A stretch of DNA of 8,656 nucleotides from Deferribacteraceae bacterium (GCA_031285415.1 JAITWF010000151.1:1-8656), one strand, 5' to 3'; positions 1-7,232 are shown, counted from the stretch's first letter. The notes: generated from the letters alone by a model not told the origin. Program-made: numbers and translations.

Positions 1-317
1 CCGACGCCGATCTTCTCGACGTTCGACTCCATAAAGTACGCAAGACTATCGGTAAATCCTGTCTTTCCGAAGCGGACTATATACACATTCTTTGGTGTAG
101 CAAGCTGAATCAGCGAGACAGGGTAGGTTTTTCCTTTGACAAAAGATGGGCGGCTCTCGGTGTCGAATCCAACGGACGGTTCATCACGCAGCTTGCGCAT
201 AAGCTCATCCACATCGTATGGCGTAGACACTATCTCAATATTACCTGCATATCTAAGGATCGGTAGCGAATTTATATATTCAACTGTAAGTTGCTCTACA
301 TTCTCATCGTTCAGCAT
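1..317 (-). CDS. 3'-5' exonuclease, DnaQ/RNase D-like (5' part only)
   Basis: The gene starts at the ATG at 317 and runs off the left edge; 105 codons are visible. Residues 50-59 read GFDTESRPSF, which contains the DxE pair (D52, E54) of the Exo I motif of DEDD exonucleases. It is followed by KG..YPVSLIQLA (61-73), as in the stand-alone 3'-5' exonuclease family related to RNase D and the Werner exonuclease domain. In that family these acidic residues bind the two metal ions that cut DNA or RNA from the 3' end. The Exo II and Exo III motifs would lie outside the window. The start is 3 bases after the csrA stop, and only a weak Shine-Dalgarno is visible, so translation is probably coupled to csrA. 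The family call is good. The substrate (DNA or RNA) cannot be told, and a link to CsrA function is not shown. Confidence 0.8.
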   Translation of the reverse strand, partial: MLNDENVEQLTVEYINSLPILRYAGNIEIVSTPYDVDELMRKLRDEPSVGFDTESRPSFVKGKTYPVSLIQLATPKNVYIVRFGKTGFTDSLAYFMESNVEKIGV

Positions 318-320
318 TCT

Positions 321-563
321 TTACTTATCCGTTTTAGTCTGATTATAGAATTCAAACAGTGATACAATTTTCTGTTTATCAGCCATCGGCGCAGCAAGGT
401 TTTCATCCTTGATCGCCTCAAAGATCTCCTTGCGATGCACAGAGACATCCTTTGGAGCGTCGATACCGAGCTTTACCACACGATTATTGACGTCAATAAT
501 CTTTATCTCGATATGCTCACCCACCATAATGCTTTCGTTCATTTTGCGAGAAAGTATCAGCAT
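321..563 (-). CDS. csrA: CsrA, carbon storage/translational regulator
   Basis: The 80-residue product begins MLILSRKMNES and carries GIDAPKDVSVHRKEI (33-47), the two hallmark RNA-binding regions of CsrA. Arg6 and Arg44 match the residues that contact the GGA of target mRNAs in the family. CsrA dimers bind GGA motifs in leader RNAs and usually block ribosome access; in flagellated bacteria with FliW the main target is flagellin mRNA. The C-terminal extension after residue 50 makes it longer than the roughly 61-residue enterobacterial protein. This is typical of CsrA proteins that FliW binds and inhibits through that tail. The ATG at 563 lies 3 bases after the fliW stop, with a GGAG Shine-Dalgarno inside the end of fliW and 6 bases before the start. 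fliW and csrA are therefore almost certainly co-transcribed and coupled. Confidence 0.97.
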   Translation of the reverse strand: MLILSRKMNESIMVGEHIEIKIIDVNNRVVKLGIDAPKDVSVHRKEIFEAIKDENLAAPMADKQKIVSLFEFYNQTKTDK

Positions 564-566
564 TAT

Positions 567-1013
567 CTACTCCGCCGGCTTAAAGAGCGACGCTCTAATG
601 CTTAATGAATCATCCTCTAGAACGACCTGCTTTGCGATCTTCCTATCAAAGTTTACAAGTAGCGGCGCACGAAGGTTTGCCGTCGATAGCTTAGGTTCAT
701 CTGGGATCACCACTATGCAGAAGATCTTTAAGTCTGGCAGCTCCTTCGCCCCAAGCACCTTCAGATCCCTTTTATTCACAGCTGGCATATATTCAGGGAA
801 GAACGGCTGCGGCTCTATCAAGATAAAGCAGACCGACGGATCCTCCACCGATTGAAACCATAGGAATGGAAAGTACTCGGTATTTGATATTATAAGATAA
901 TCGTTTAGCTCTGCAAAGCCGAGGAGGGGGGAGGCAAGCGTTATTGTGTCATCCTCTGAATACTCGATCTTCCCTAACTTAGCGGAGTTTATAGTAATTT
1001 TTTTATCTGGCAT
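567..1013 (-). CDS. fliW: FliW, flagellar assembly factor and CsrA antagonist
   Basis: The 148-residue protein has the FliW pattern: an early strand region (GKIEYSEDDTITLASPLLGF, 14-33), a core FPFLWFQSVEDPSVCFILIEP (48-68), and a C-terminal TANLRAPLLVNFDRKIAKQVVL (111-132). The length is normal for the family. FliW binds either flagellin or CsrA in the cytoplasm: when flagellin is exported, freed FliW binds CsrA and relieves repression of flagellin translation. Its position directly before csrA and after flgK-flgL matches this role. The ATG at 1013 is preceded by AAGGAG, but the spacing is long (11 bases) and the site lies in a hairpin, listed separately. A run of six C on the coding strand (926-931 on the plus strand) sits in the codons for the early ASPLL segment. 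Confidence 0.96.
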   Translation of the reverse strand: MPDKKITINSAKLGKIEYSEDDTITLASPLLGFAELNDYLIISNTEYFPFLWFQSVEDPSVCFILIEPQPFFPEYMPAVNKRDLKVLGAKELPDLKIFCIVVIPDEPKLSTANLRAPLLVNFDRKIAKQVVLEDDSLSIRASLFKPAE

Positions 1014-1033
1014 TTAAAGGAGCTCTCCTTAAA
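1014..1033 (-). promoter_or_regulatory. Hairpin covering the fliW ribosome binding site
   Basis: On the mRNA strand, AAGGAG is followed after two bases by CTCCTT, and the outer arms TTTA/TAAA extend the pairing with one bulged A. This gives a stem of about 8-9 pairs with the Shine-Dalgarno in its 5' arm, ending directly at the fliW ATG. Read literally, the structure would hide the ribosome binding site unless it is opened by a protein, a ribosome or another RNA. The GGA inside it is also a minimal CsrA-type core, but no full CsrA consensus is present. The pairing is seen in the sequence; any regulatory effect is inference. Confidence 0.5.
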
Positions 1034-1050
1034 CTGATATTCATCTTATC

Positions 1051-1099
1051 ACCCTCCCCTTGAGGGAGGGTCGAAACACGTCGTGTTTCGGGGAGGGGT
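1051..1099 (+). repeat. Half-unit 1 of the palindromic element
   Basis: This 49-base unit has three parts: the outer hairpin ACCCTCCC/GGGAGGGT (1051-1071), an inner hairpin in which CGAAACAC pairs perfectly with GTGTTTCG (1072-1090), and a tail GGGGAGGGGT. The tail can pair with the opposite half-unit, or imperfectly with the start of its own unit. Confidence 0.75.
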
Positions 1100-1106
1100 C
1101 TAGATA

Positions 1107-1135
1107 ATGTTACAACATATTTGTGCGACTGGCAA
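1107..1135 (-). promoter_or_regulatory. Candidate sigma-70 promoter for fliW-csrA inside the repeat spacer
   Basis: On the minus strand TTGCCA (1135-1130, 5 of 6 matches to the -35 consensus) and TAACAT (1112-1107, 4 of 6) are separated by exactly 17 bases. Transcription would start near 1100 and read into fliW, csrA and the exonuclease gene. The -10 box is weak, and AT-rich DNA gives such matches by chance, so this is only a candidate. Read-through from flgL is the alternative source of fliW-csrA mRNA. Confidence 0.35.
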
Positions 1136-1146
1136 GGGGTAGATCT

Positions 1147-1197
1147 ACCCCTCCCCGAATCGCCTAAGGCTCTTCGACCCTCCCTCAAGGGGAGGGT
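1147..1197 (-). repeat. Half-unit 2 of the palindromic element, inverted
   Basis: This 51-base unit is identical to half-unit 1 over its outer 25 and inner 11 bases, but the 15 bases between them differ. Here the inner hairpin is CGAA, GA, GCC, loop TTA, GGC, GA, TTCG: a different sequence that keeps a palindromic shape with tandem G.A mismatches. Conserved ends with a diverged but still folded middle suggest that the folding, not the sequence, is kept. Confidence 0.75.
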
Positions 1198-1207
1198 TCG
1201 CCAGTGA

Positions 1208-4200
1208 TTATCTTAAGTAATCCAGTATCGACATCGACATAACCTTCGACGTCATCGCAAGTGCCGCCTCGTACGCCTGCGTTGCAAGCTCGAAGTCGGT
1301 CATCAGCTTGATCTGGTCTATATCAGATGCGCCCATAGCTCTATCCATCTGCGCCTGATTGTTCTGTATAATCATCTCGCTCAAGTTTATTACCGATTCA
1401 GTACGAGACTGCCGTGTACCTGTAGTTGTAAGTGCGTCGAGCAGCTGTCTTTCTACGAGATCTAGCACCCCTAGCTCATGCGATATGGCCGAGCCAACTG
1501 TGCCTGTGAAGCTATCAGTAGCATACATACTGCCCACGTCGAATCCCAAAAGCACCCCATCGGATACCGAATACTCCTTATTGGCAGTATCGATAGACAG
1601 ATTCTGGATCGTGCGCCCCTTCTCGTCCTGCACCTTCATATTAATCTTATCGCCAGCCTTCTTGAAGCCTAAACTGCCCTCGTAGTCGCCCTCGATTACA
1701 AAATCTTTCACATGTCGAGTGTTAAAACCTAATCTGCCATCCTCATCAACAGTAGCGGTGAAATATTCATCTAGCCCAGCCTCTGCAAGCTTCGCATTCA
1801 CAGCGTCCATCAGCTCCTCTGGAGAGTCGTAATCTATCGCATCTAGAGTGATCGAGACCGATCTCTCTGCCACGTGGTCGTTAAAGTTAAAGTTCAACGT
1901 GCGCTGTGCATCATTTAGCCCCGATAATGATGGAGATACGATCTTCTCGCCAGCGGTCTCTGGTAGCAACCGAGGAAGTCCTAGATCGCTACCCTTGATA
2001 GAGTTATAGCGGATCGGATGTGACGAATTCAGCTGTAGCTCTCCATTTACAATCGATGCAACCACGTTTGGAACCATTGCATTATTTATAAGAACCTGTA
2101 CATCCGCAGGTGTTGTATCTTTCGGTATAGCAATATTCGTTGTCTGCCAATCGGTGCCATCGAAGTACTCCAGCTTGAAGGTAGTATCAGCGGACACTAT
2201 CGTCAGAGGTGCGCCATCCTTTGCAAGCATAGGTTTAGCAAGCCCGAGGTCGCCACCCGTTGTGGTATACTCAAAGGCTCTATCGGCGGTGAACCGTAAT
2301 GTGCCGTCGGCACTTATGCTTGCAGATACATGTCCAGCTAGGTTCGCATTGCCTGCTATCGCTGTATTTATTGCAGAGACTACCTGATTTGGAGTTCTGC
2401 CAGCTGGAATAATAACCTGCTGCACCCTCCACTGCGCTCCATCAAAGTAGTCTAAGTCTATTGTAGTCGCCTCTGTTGTAGTCTTTAGCGGTTCCCTCAT
2501 CGTAAAGTCTAAGAGATTTATAGTTTTCGCACCAGAGCCGCTATTTATCGCAAGGTCGCCATTATCATCGATCTCCGCATACGCTCCCATTCTGTGCAGA
2601 TCTGGATCGTCGTTTACTGCGTCGATTATCAACTTTTGCACATCCTCTTGATTCTTAGCTGTAGAGAGATCCACCTCCATAGTCTTAGAGAAGAACTCCT
2701 GCGTGTCGTTATCGTAGATCTCCACCTCAAATGACGCTATACTCTTGTTAGCGTTATAGTTTGGCAGATCGAGCGTCCTGCCGAACTCATCTTGGATAAA
2801 GAAATCTGTGCGTCCATCGAGAGCCTCCACCATATACTTCCATGTGGAGTTAAAGTTGCCACCGAATTTGCCATCAAAGTACGGTATCGATGTGGATTTA
2901 TAGCTTTCGCTCGCCCATGCGCTAGGCGCTGGGTCGATGGTGACGGCGTTCATCATTGCGTCGTACAGATTCATCAGCGACTGAAACATATTGGCGTTCT
3001 TGCCATCTTCGTAGATGTTCATATCGCCGAAGTTCAGTGAGGCGTCCCCTCTTAGATCCAGCGTAAATCGTGCAGATGGGTTTGCAAGGCCGCTAGATAG
3101 CATATCGTCAGGGACTACTGTGACGCCGTGGCGAAGTGGAATCTCTCCACCCATATAGTTATCAATAGTTTTATCAACTATCGTTGCGCCTAAATTATCC
3201 TTAACGACCACATGCACTCGCTGCGAGCCATCTGCATCTCTAGACATATCGAGCTGCACATCCCACTGGTTATCTACAGAGCCTGTATATCTACCGCCAA
3301 CGATAACGCTATCATCGATAAGCGGAAGTCCCATCCCCTCGTTATTCTCGTTTATATTCACTGTAAGACGACTCTCGCCACCACGAGAGTCTTGTATCAT
3401 CAGGCGACCATCCACCATCGACACCTCTACAGCGTCGTCGTATAGCTCCCGAATAAAGTTCATATAGTCGCCTACAGACCTCTCCTCCTGATGAGAAGTG
3501 ATATTCTTTGGAGGTGTTGCCATCTGATAGTCGTGCGTCTCTGGCGTTGATTTAGGGTCATAGTACGTCGTGCTTAGGCGTGTATTTCTATCCACGTTGA
3601 CGTTCTGCATTGTAAATGTTACGTCAAACATCGTGCTAAGTGGATTTGAAGGGTTACGATCTGTCACCTTTGCGCCAACAGTATATCCGAATCCTGCCTT
3701 CTGCAACGCCTTATCGATAGCAAGCTCGATATCAAGAGTGCTTGTAGCAGTAGTGACCGTTATATCAAGCGGTACATTCTCACCATTTATTACAAAAACC
3801 GTTGGTTTATTGGCAAGATTAACACGCTCATGAGTAGTGCTTAATATATTAATCCCTGGAGATTTAAAGTCGTCACCGATCTCAAATACGATATCTTTAC
3901 CCATTGCGCCAACGGTCTTATCGTCAAAGCCCATCTGGTTATGTTTATAACCTGTTATAGATAGAGCAGTTTGGTCGCCTATATCTTTGGTAATAAACGA
4001 CAATCTATCTCCATCTGTAGAGATCGTAATCTCTTTCGATAGATCCACCTTGCGATTATTGCTAAAATCGGCTGGGTAGAGGTCGTTTATCTCCTGATTC
4101 TGGATAACGTTCCACTCTGTTTGGCTTGCTATCGGCAGATCAGCAGGATCTATAGTCCCCTGAGGGCCTACATACTGCGCACTCTCGAGGAGTCTATTCA

Positions 4201-5422
4201 TCGTCTCTGCAAGATCCGCAGAATCTTTATAACCTCTAGCAGGTACCTCGATCTGGTAATATTTTCCTGCATAGCCGATAGTCATTGTGCGCTCCTTCTG
4301 AGAGGAGTTTGTCATATCGAGCTTAACATTCTCTGGCGCAGTCACCCTAGCAGAGCCTACAGGGATACCGTTATGATCAGTTCCTTGCACTCTGATAGAG
4401 TCGCCGATCCCAGAGTTTGCCTTATCTAGCTGGCGGAAGAGGGTGCTTGCGGTAACGGGTACGCCGCCGACGCTATTATACTGACCACCACGAAGGATCT
4501 TATTATTTTGCAGAAATAGATCTAGCCCTGTAAAGTTGTATCCAACATCTTGATTGAAGCCGATCTGAGAGGTCATATGCCCATTATCGCCATAATATGT
4601 GGCATTTGTACCAGCTTCATATTTGAATTCGTACTTTAGTAGCGTTTCGCCATTTGCATTGATGTCAGGGGGCAGGGTGATCGATATACCTCTACCGGTA
4701 TTCAATACCTCGCCAGGCTCAATCTTGAACGTTAGCTCGCTCGCTGAACGGTTCCCCCCATTGAGGGAGTCGTCAGAGCCGTTTGTATCAAGGATCATCC
4801 GATTGCCATTTCTATCTAGAAGCTTCAGCACACCTATAGATGGATCAGCTGGATCCCTCTCAATCTGAACGGTATAGTCGCCGCTTTTCAGCTCCGACAT
4901 ATCGGCGAATACCCCTCTAGCAGAGACGTTCCCCCCCTTGCCATCCGCCTGAAAGAGCGAGGAGACTGTATTCACTTTATCCACAAATGGAAGCGTATCC
5001 GTCTGGTATCCAGCGAAGAGGTATCTTCCTGCATACTTTGTATTTGCGATATCAAAAAGTATATTATATGCACCCATAACGTCGTTAGCGAGTGCCCTAA
5101 GGCTCTCTGCGTCGTTTGTATCGTTATTACCATTGAGGGCAATCTTATCACGAATCTCCTGCAACTTATCGAGCGCAGCCTTTATCTGATCATTATTCTC
5201 AGTATGCCAGCCGTTCGCCTCGCCAGCGTTATCTTGAAACTGTTTCGTATCATTTATAGTGCGCTGGTGCGAGTATGCAGAGATATACGCTGTAGGATTG
5301 TCCGACGGGTTGAATACCGTCCTCCCTGCATCTCGACGATCCTTTGCCACCATCATATTATTGAGGGCGGTACTCAGATTCTCTTGATAGCGCAACGCTT
5401 GATATTGAAATGTTATTCTCAT
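1208..5422 (-). CDS. flgL: FlgL, hook-filament junction protein, giant form (1404 aa)
   Basis: The first ~145 residues are a flagellin-type N-terminal helical domain (MRITFQYQALRYQ, then NPSDNPTAYISAY at 38-50 and YAGRYLFAGYQ at 130-140). The last ~85 residues are the matching C-terminal helix (LDLVERQLLDAL, RTESVINLSEMI, YEAALAMTSKVMSMSILDYLR). These pair in the axial core of the junction between FlgK and the filament. Between them lie about 1150 residues of mostly beta-type sequence, where ordinary FlgL has 100-300. At least seven diverged modules can be picked out, near residues 379-500, 541-607, 650-700, 895-975, 986-1065, 1080-1154 and 1174-1257. They resemble flagellin hook IN modules (strand, G/D turn, strand, helix xxLxxAIN, then DGxLxF). 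The frame is open throughout. The start follows GAGGT at 6 bases; flgK ends 11 bases upstream. A seven-G run codes for residues 162-164. Long FlgL proteins are known in Campylobacterota, but this one is longer than those I recall. Confidence 0.93.
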   Translation of the reverse strand: MRITFQYQALRYQENLSTALNNMMVAKDRRDAGRTVFNPSDNPTAYISAYSHQRTINDTKQFQDNAGEANGWHTENNDQIKAALDKLQEIRDKIALNGNNDTNDAESLRALANDVMGAYNILFDIANTKYAGRYLFAGYQTDTLPFVDKVNTVSSLFQADGKGGNVSARGVFADMSELKSGDYTVQIERDPADPSIGVLKLLDRNGNRMILDTNGSDDSLNGGNRSASELTFKIEPGEVLNTGRGISITLPPDINANGETLLKYEFKYEAGTNATYYGDNGHMTSQIGFNQDVGYNFTGLDLFLQNNKILRGGQYNSVGGVPVTASTLFRQLDKANSGIGDSIRVQGTDHNGIPVGSARVTAPENVKLDMTNSSQKERTMTIGYAGKYYQIEVPARGYKDSADLAETMNRLLESAQYVGPQGTIDPADLPIASQTEWNVIQNQEINDLYPADFSNNRKVDLSKEITISTDGDRLSFITKDIGDQTALSITGYKHNQMGFDDKTVGAMGKDIVFEIGDDFKSPGINILSTTHERVNLANKPTVFVINGENVPLDITVTTATSTLDIELAIDKALQKAGFGYTVGAKVTDRNPSNPLSTMFDVTFTMQNVNVDRNTRLSTTYYDPKSTPETHDYQMATPPKNITSHQEERSVGDYMNFIRELYDDAVEVSMVDGRLMIQDSRGGESRLTVNINENNEGMGLPLIDDSVIVGGRYTGSVDNQWDVQLDMSRDADGSQRVHVVVKDNLGATIVDKTIDNYMGGEIPLRHGVTVVPDDMLSSGLANPSARFTLDLRGDASLNFGDMNIYEDGKNANMFQSLMNLYDAMMNAVTIDPAPSAWASESYKSTSIPYFDGKFGGNFNSTWKYMVEALDGRTDFFIQDEFGRTLDLPNYNANKSIASFEVEIYDNDTQEFFSKTMEVDLSTAKNQEDVQKLIIDAVNDDPDLHRMGAYAEIDDNGDLAINSGSGAKTINLLDFTMREPLKTTTEATTIDLDYFDGAQWRVQQVIIPAGRTPNQVVSAINTAIAGNANLAGHVSASISADGTLRFTADRAFEYTTTGGDLGLAKPMLAKDGAPLTIVSADTTFKLEYFDGTDWQTTNIAIPKDTTPADVQVLINNAMVPNVVASIVNGELQLNSSHPIRYNSIKGSDLGLPRLLPETAGEKIVSPSLSGLNDAQRTLNFNFNDHVAERSVSITLDAIDYDSPEELMDAVNAKLAEAGLDEYFTATVDEDGRLGFNTRHVKDFVIEGDYEGSLGFKKAGDKINMKVQDEKGRTIQNLSIDTANKEYSVSDGVLLGFDVGSMYATDSFTGTVGSAISHELGVLDLVERQLLDALTTTGTRQSRTESVINLSEMIIQNNQAQMDRAMGASDIDQIKLMTDFELATQAYEAALAMTSKVMSMSILDYLR
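1961..2467 (-). repeat. Tandem protein modules in FlgL (two clearest copies)
   Basis: Residues 986-1065 and 1080-1154 of FlgL are the most similar pair. Copy one has TTIDLDYFDGAQW, VIIPAGRTPNQVVSAINTAI, then ADGTLRFTADRAFEY and DLGLAKPML. Copy two has TTFKLEYFDGTDW, IAIPKDTTPADVQVLINNAM, then NGELQLNSSHPIRYN and DLGLPRLLP. Order and spacing agree throughout, so this is an internal duplication. The DNA copies have diverged and would not be found by a strict nucleotide repeat search. Confidence 0.8.
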
Positions 5423-5433
5423 GATCTTACCTC

Positions 5434-7188
5434 TTATCTACCGACTAACCCGAGATTGTTGATAATTAGGTTCAACATCTCATCTATGACTGTAATATAT
5501 CTGGAGTTCGCCTCAAACACTCGCTGGAACATCGCAAGGTTTGACTGCTCCTCCTCCATCGACACACCCTTTACCTGCTCTAACTTCTCGGAGAAGTTTT
5601 GCACCGTCATAGCTTTGCCAGCAAGAAATATGCCAGTCTGCTCCTGCGTGATAGCAATACCTCCTGCAAAGACTCCGTAAAACTCCTCTATCGTGATCGA
5701 TTTACCCTTTGCAGCATCTGCAAACTTTAAGTTCGCTATCGCCTTCGCAACCTTACCCTCGCCCTTCTCACCATCTGCACTTGCAGAGATATAGTCAGGG
5801 TTTTCAATGATCCTATCCTCTACAAATATATCCTCTGCACCTGTGCCAGAGAAGAAGTTGTTTAGCCCTGTAGCAGTGAGGAAATCAGAGGTATCTTCGC
5901 CAAATGAGAAGGTATACCCCTCTGTTACCGTTATCTTTATCGTGCCATCGTTATTCACAGTCGCCTGAATCCTGCCGCCAGAGGCACTGCCATCTGCTAG
6001 GGATATTTTTTCCGCCACACCATATAGGTTGTCTTCGCTAGGGTCGACCTTGATATCGTACGTCTCGGCAACGTTCCCCTCTTCGTCGTACACCTTTATC
6101 TGGAATGTACCCTCTTTTACAGGGAACTTTAGCGAACCCTCCTTAGAGTCTAGATTATATTCAGGATTATCAACTACGTTTGTAGAGGTCAGCTGGGAAA
6201 ACTTCTCCAACCCTTTACCAGATACGTGTAGCTTGTTCGTCTCATATATAAGTGTAGCCGCCATCTCATCGAGCTGATTCTGATAGCCAGGAATTACCTC
6301 ATCTCTCATCTCTATATACGCCTGTAGTGCGCCACCAACGAGCCTATCGTTCAACGTTACATTGTCGCTATAATATTCGCCAGAGCTCCATACTACGTCA
6401 AGATGGTCAGAGTTTCCTTTATCGTGTACCGTTGTCATAGGGTATGAGTTTGGCCCATCTACGATAGGTGAACCTGCTACGTATACGGCGTATTCACCGT
6501 TCTCCCTCTCTACCACGTTTGCGCCTACCAGTGTAGCGATCTCATTTGCATACTGATCTCTCGTATCTCGCAGGTCGTTTGCATTATTGCCTGTAGCCTC
6601 TGTAGCAACGATCCTGCTATTTAGCTCCGCAAGGCTGCGTGATAGGTCGGTTATGCGGTTTACCGCCGCCTCGATCTTGACATCTAGCTTAGAGCGAAGC
6701 TCTTTGAGCATTGCGTAGTCGTCTCTGATCTGCGTAGCAAGCTGCTCTGCCTGCGTGGCAACGTCACGACGGTTTATATGTGATTGGTCGGAATCATCTG
6801 GAGGAGTATTACCCAGCGTCTGCCAAGAGTCGAAGTAGTTTTGTATAGCCTGCCCAAGACCAGAGCCGTTTTCAGTCTCATTAAAATATGTACCGATCTC
6901 TGAAAGGGTATCCTGACTTGCCTGCCAGTATGATAGAGAAGAATTTTCCGTGCGCAAAGTTTTTGCAACGAGATCGTCGTATACACGTATAATCTCAGTA
7001 ACTTTAACGCCTCTACCAAAGGCACCGTTCATCTCTCTGGATGTAGTCACAGAGGAAACATTTACCCTTTGTCTGGAGTAGTTTTCGTTTTTGATGTTGG
7101 CAATGTTATGACCAGTTACGTCGATCGCCACCTGTGCGGCGTTTGCGCCCGATACGCCAGTGTTCATCATTGCAAATAAATTACTCAT
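5434..7188 (-). CDS. flgK: FlgK, hook-associated protein 1
   Basis: FlgK sits between hook and FlgL at the cell exterior and is exported by the flagellar type III system. The N-terminus has the rod/hook family signature (LFAMMNTGVSGANAAQVAID, then VTGHNIAN and YSRQRV). The C-terminus ends NLAMFQRVFEANSRYITVIDEMLNLIINN, the conserved FlgK core helix. Coiled-coil-rich segments lie around residues 85-225. Near residues 358-447 is a beta module (GTFQIKVYDEEGN, VNNDGTIKITV, GYTFSFGEDTSDFL) like those multiplied in FlgL. I place the start at the ATG at 7188 (584 residues) because GAGGTG lies 6 bases upstream. The longer GTG start at 7197 (587 residues) would put the start codon inside that ribosome binding site. 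It is followed by flgL after 11 bases and preceded by a sigma-54 promoter. Confidence 0.96.
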   Translation of the reverse strand: MSNLFAMMNTGVSGANAAQVAIDVTGHNIANIKNENYSRQRVNVSSVTTSREMNGAFGRGVKVTEIIRVYDDLVAKTLRTENSSLSYWQASQDTLSEIGTYFNETENGSGLGQAIQNYFDSWQTLGNTPPDDSDQSHINRRDVATQAEQLATQIRDDYAMLKELRSKLDVKIEAAVNRITDLSRSLAELNSRIVATEATGNNANDLRDTRDQYANEIATLVGANVVERENGEYAVYVAGSPIVDGPNSYPMTTVHDKGNSDHLDVVWSSGEYYSDNVTLNDRLVGGALQAYIEMRDEVIPGYQNQLDEMAATLIYETNKLHVSGKGLEKFSQLTSTNVVDNPEYNLDSKEGSLKFPVKEGTFQIKVYDEEGNVAETYDIKVDPSEDNLYGVAEKISLADGSASGGRIQATVNNDGTIKITVTEGYTFSFGEDTSDFLTATGLNNFFSGTGAEDIFVEDRIIENPDYISASADGEKGEGKVAKAIANLKFADAAKGKSITIEEFYGVFAGGIAITQEQTGIFLAGKAMTVQNFSEKLEQVKGVSMEEEQSNLAMFQRVFEANSRYITVIDEMLNLIINNLGLVGR

Positions 7189-7194
7189 ATTCTT

Positions 7195-7200
7195 CACCTC
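7195..7200 (-). promoter_or_regulatory. flgK ribosome binding site that decides the start
   Basis: GAGGTG on the minus strand stands 6 bases before the ATG at 7188. A GTG at 7197-7195 is in frame but is part of this site, so it is unlikely to be the start. Confidence 0.75.
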
Positions 7201-7232
7201 AACTGCAAAACAAATTCTGTCGAGGTACTACA

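Larger units (their letters stand above)
1051..1197. repeat. Two-unit inverted palindromic repeat element (REP/MITE-like)
   Basis: The ends are a perfect 25-base inverted repeat (1051-1075 and 1173-1197). A second inverted pair of 11 bases lies inside (1089-1099 and 1147-1157). Each outer arm is itself a hairpin: CCCTCCC and GGGAGGG with a 5-base loop. The whole is two inverted half-units around a 47-base spacer, the layout of REP doublets or of a short non-autonomous element. No open reading frame in it is credible and no transposase or REP-associated tyrosine transposase gene is in the window. TTATC occurs next to the left end (1046-1050) and again at 1208-1212, but 10 bases away from the right end, so it is a poor target-site duplication. 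The element starts about 10 bases after the flgL stop and could also protect the flgL mRNA 3' end. Confidence 0.8.

Noticed and set aside
1003..1188. A 61-codon open frame on the minus strand between flgL and fliW
   Set aside because: It is translated repeat DNA: most of it comes from the palindromic element, it overlaps the fliW leader and start, and the Pro/Arg-rich product has no recognisable pattern.
1177..1197. Intrinsic terminator for flgL
   Set aside because: The stem is strong but no U-run follows on the minus strand, and fliW-csrA lie downstream in the same direction; it is better explained as part of the repeat element.
1046..1212. TTATC direct repeats as a target-site duplication of the palindromic element
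   Set aside because: The right copy is 10 bases beyond the inverted repeat and includes the flgL stop codon; five matching bases in AT-rich DNA are expected by chance.
5204..5680. A 158-codon plus-strand frame across the flgK-flgL junction
   Set aside because: It runs antisense through the strongly conserved ends of flgK and flgL, and its product shows no family features. The same applies to the other plus-strand frames in flgL, flgK and recO.
7186..7197. GTG at 7197 as the flgK start
   Set aside because: It lies inside the GAGGTG ribosome binding site; the ATG three codons later is spaced correctly from that site.
7202..7228. Possible anti-Shine-Dalgarno (ACCTC pairing with GAGGT) in the flgK leader
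   Set aside because: The ACCTC arm lies at or upstream of the start of transcription predicted from the sigma-54 promoter (near 7222), so it would not be in the mRNA.
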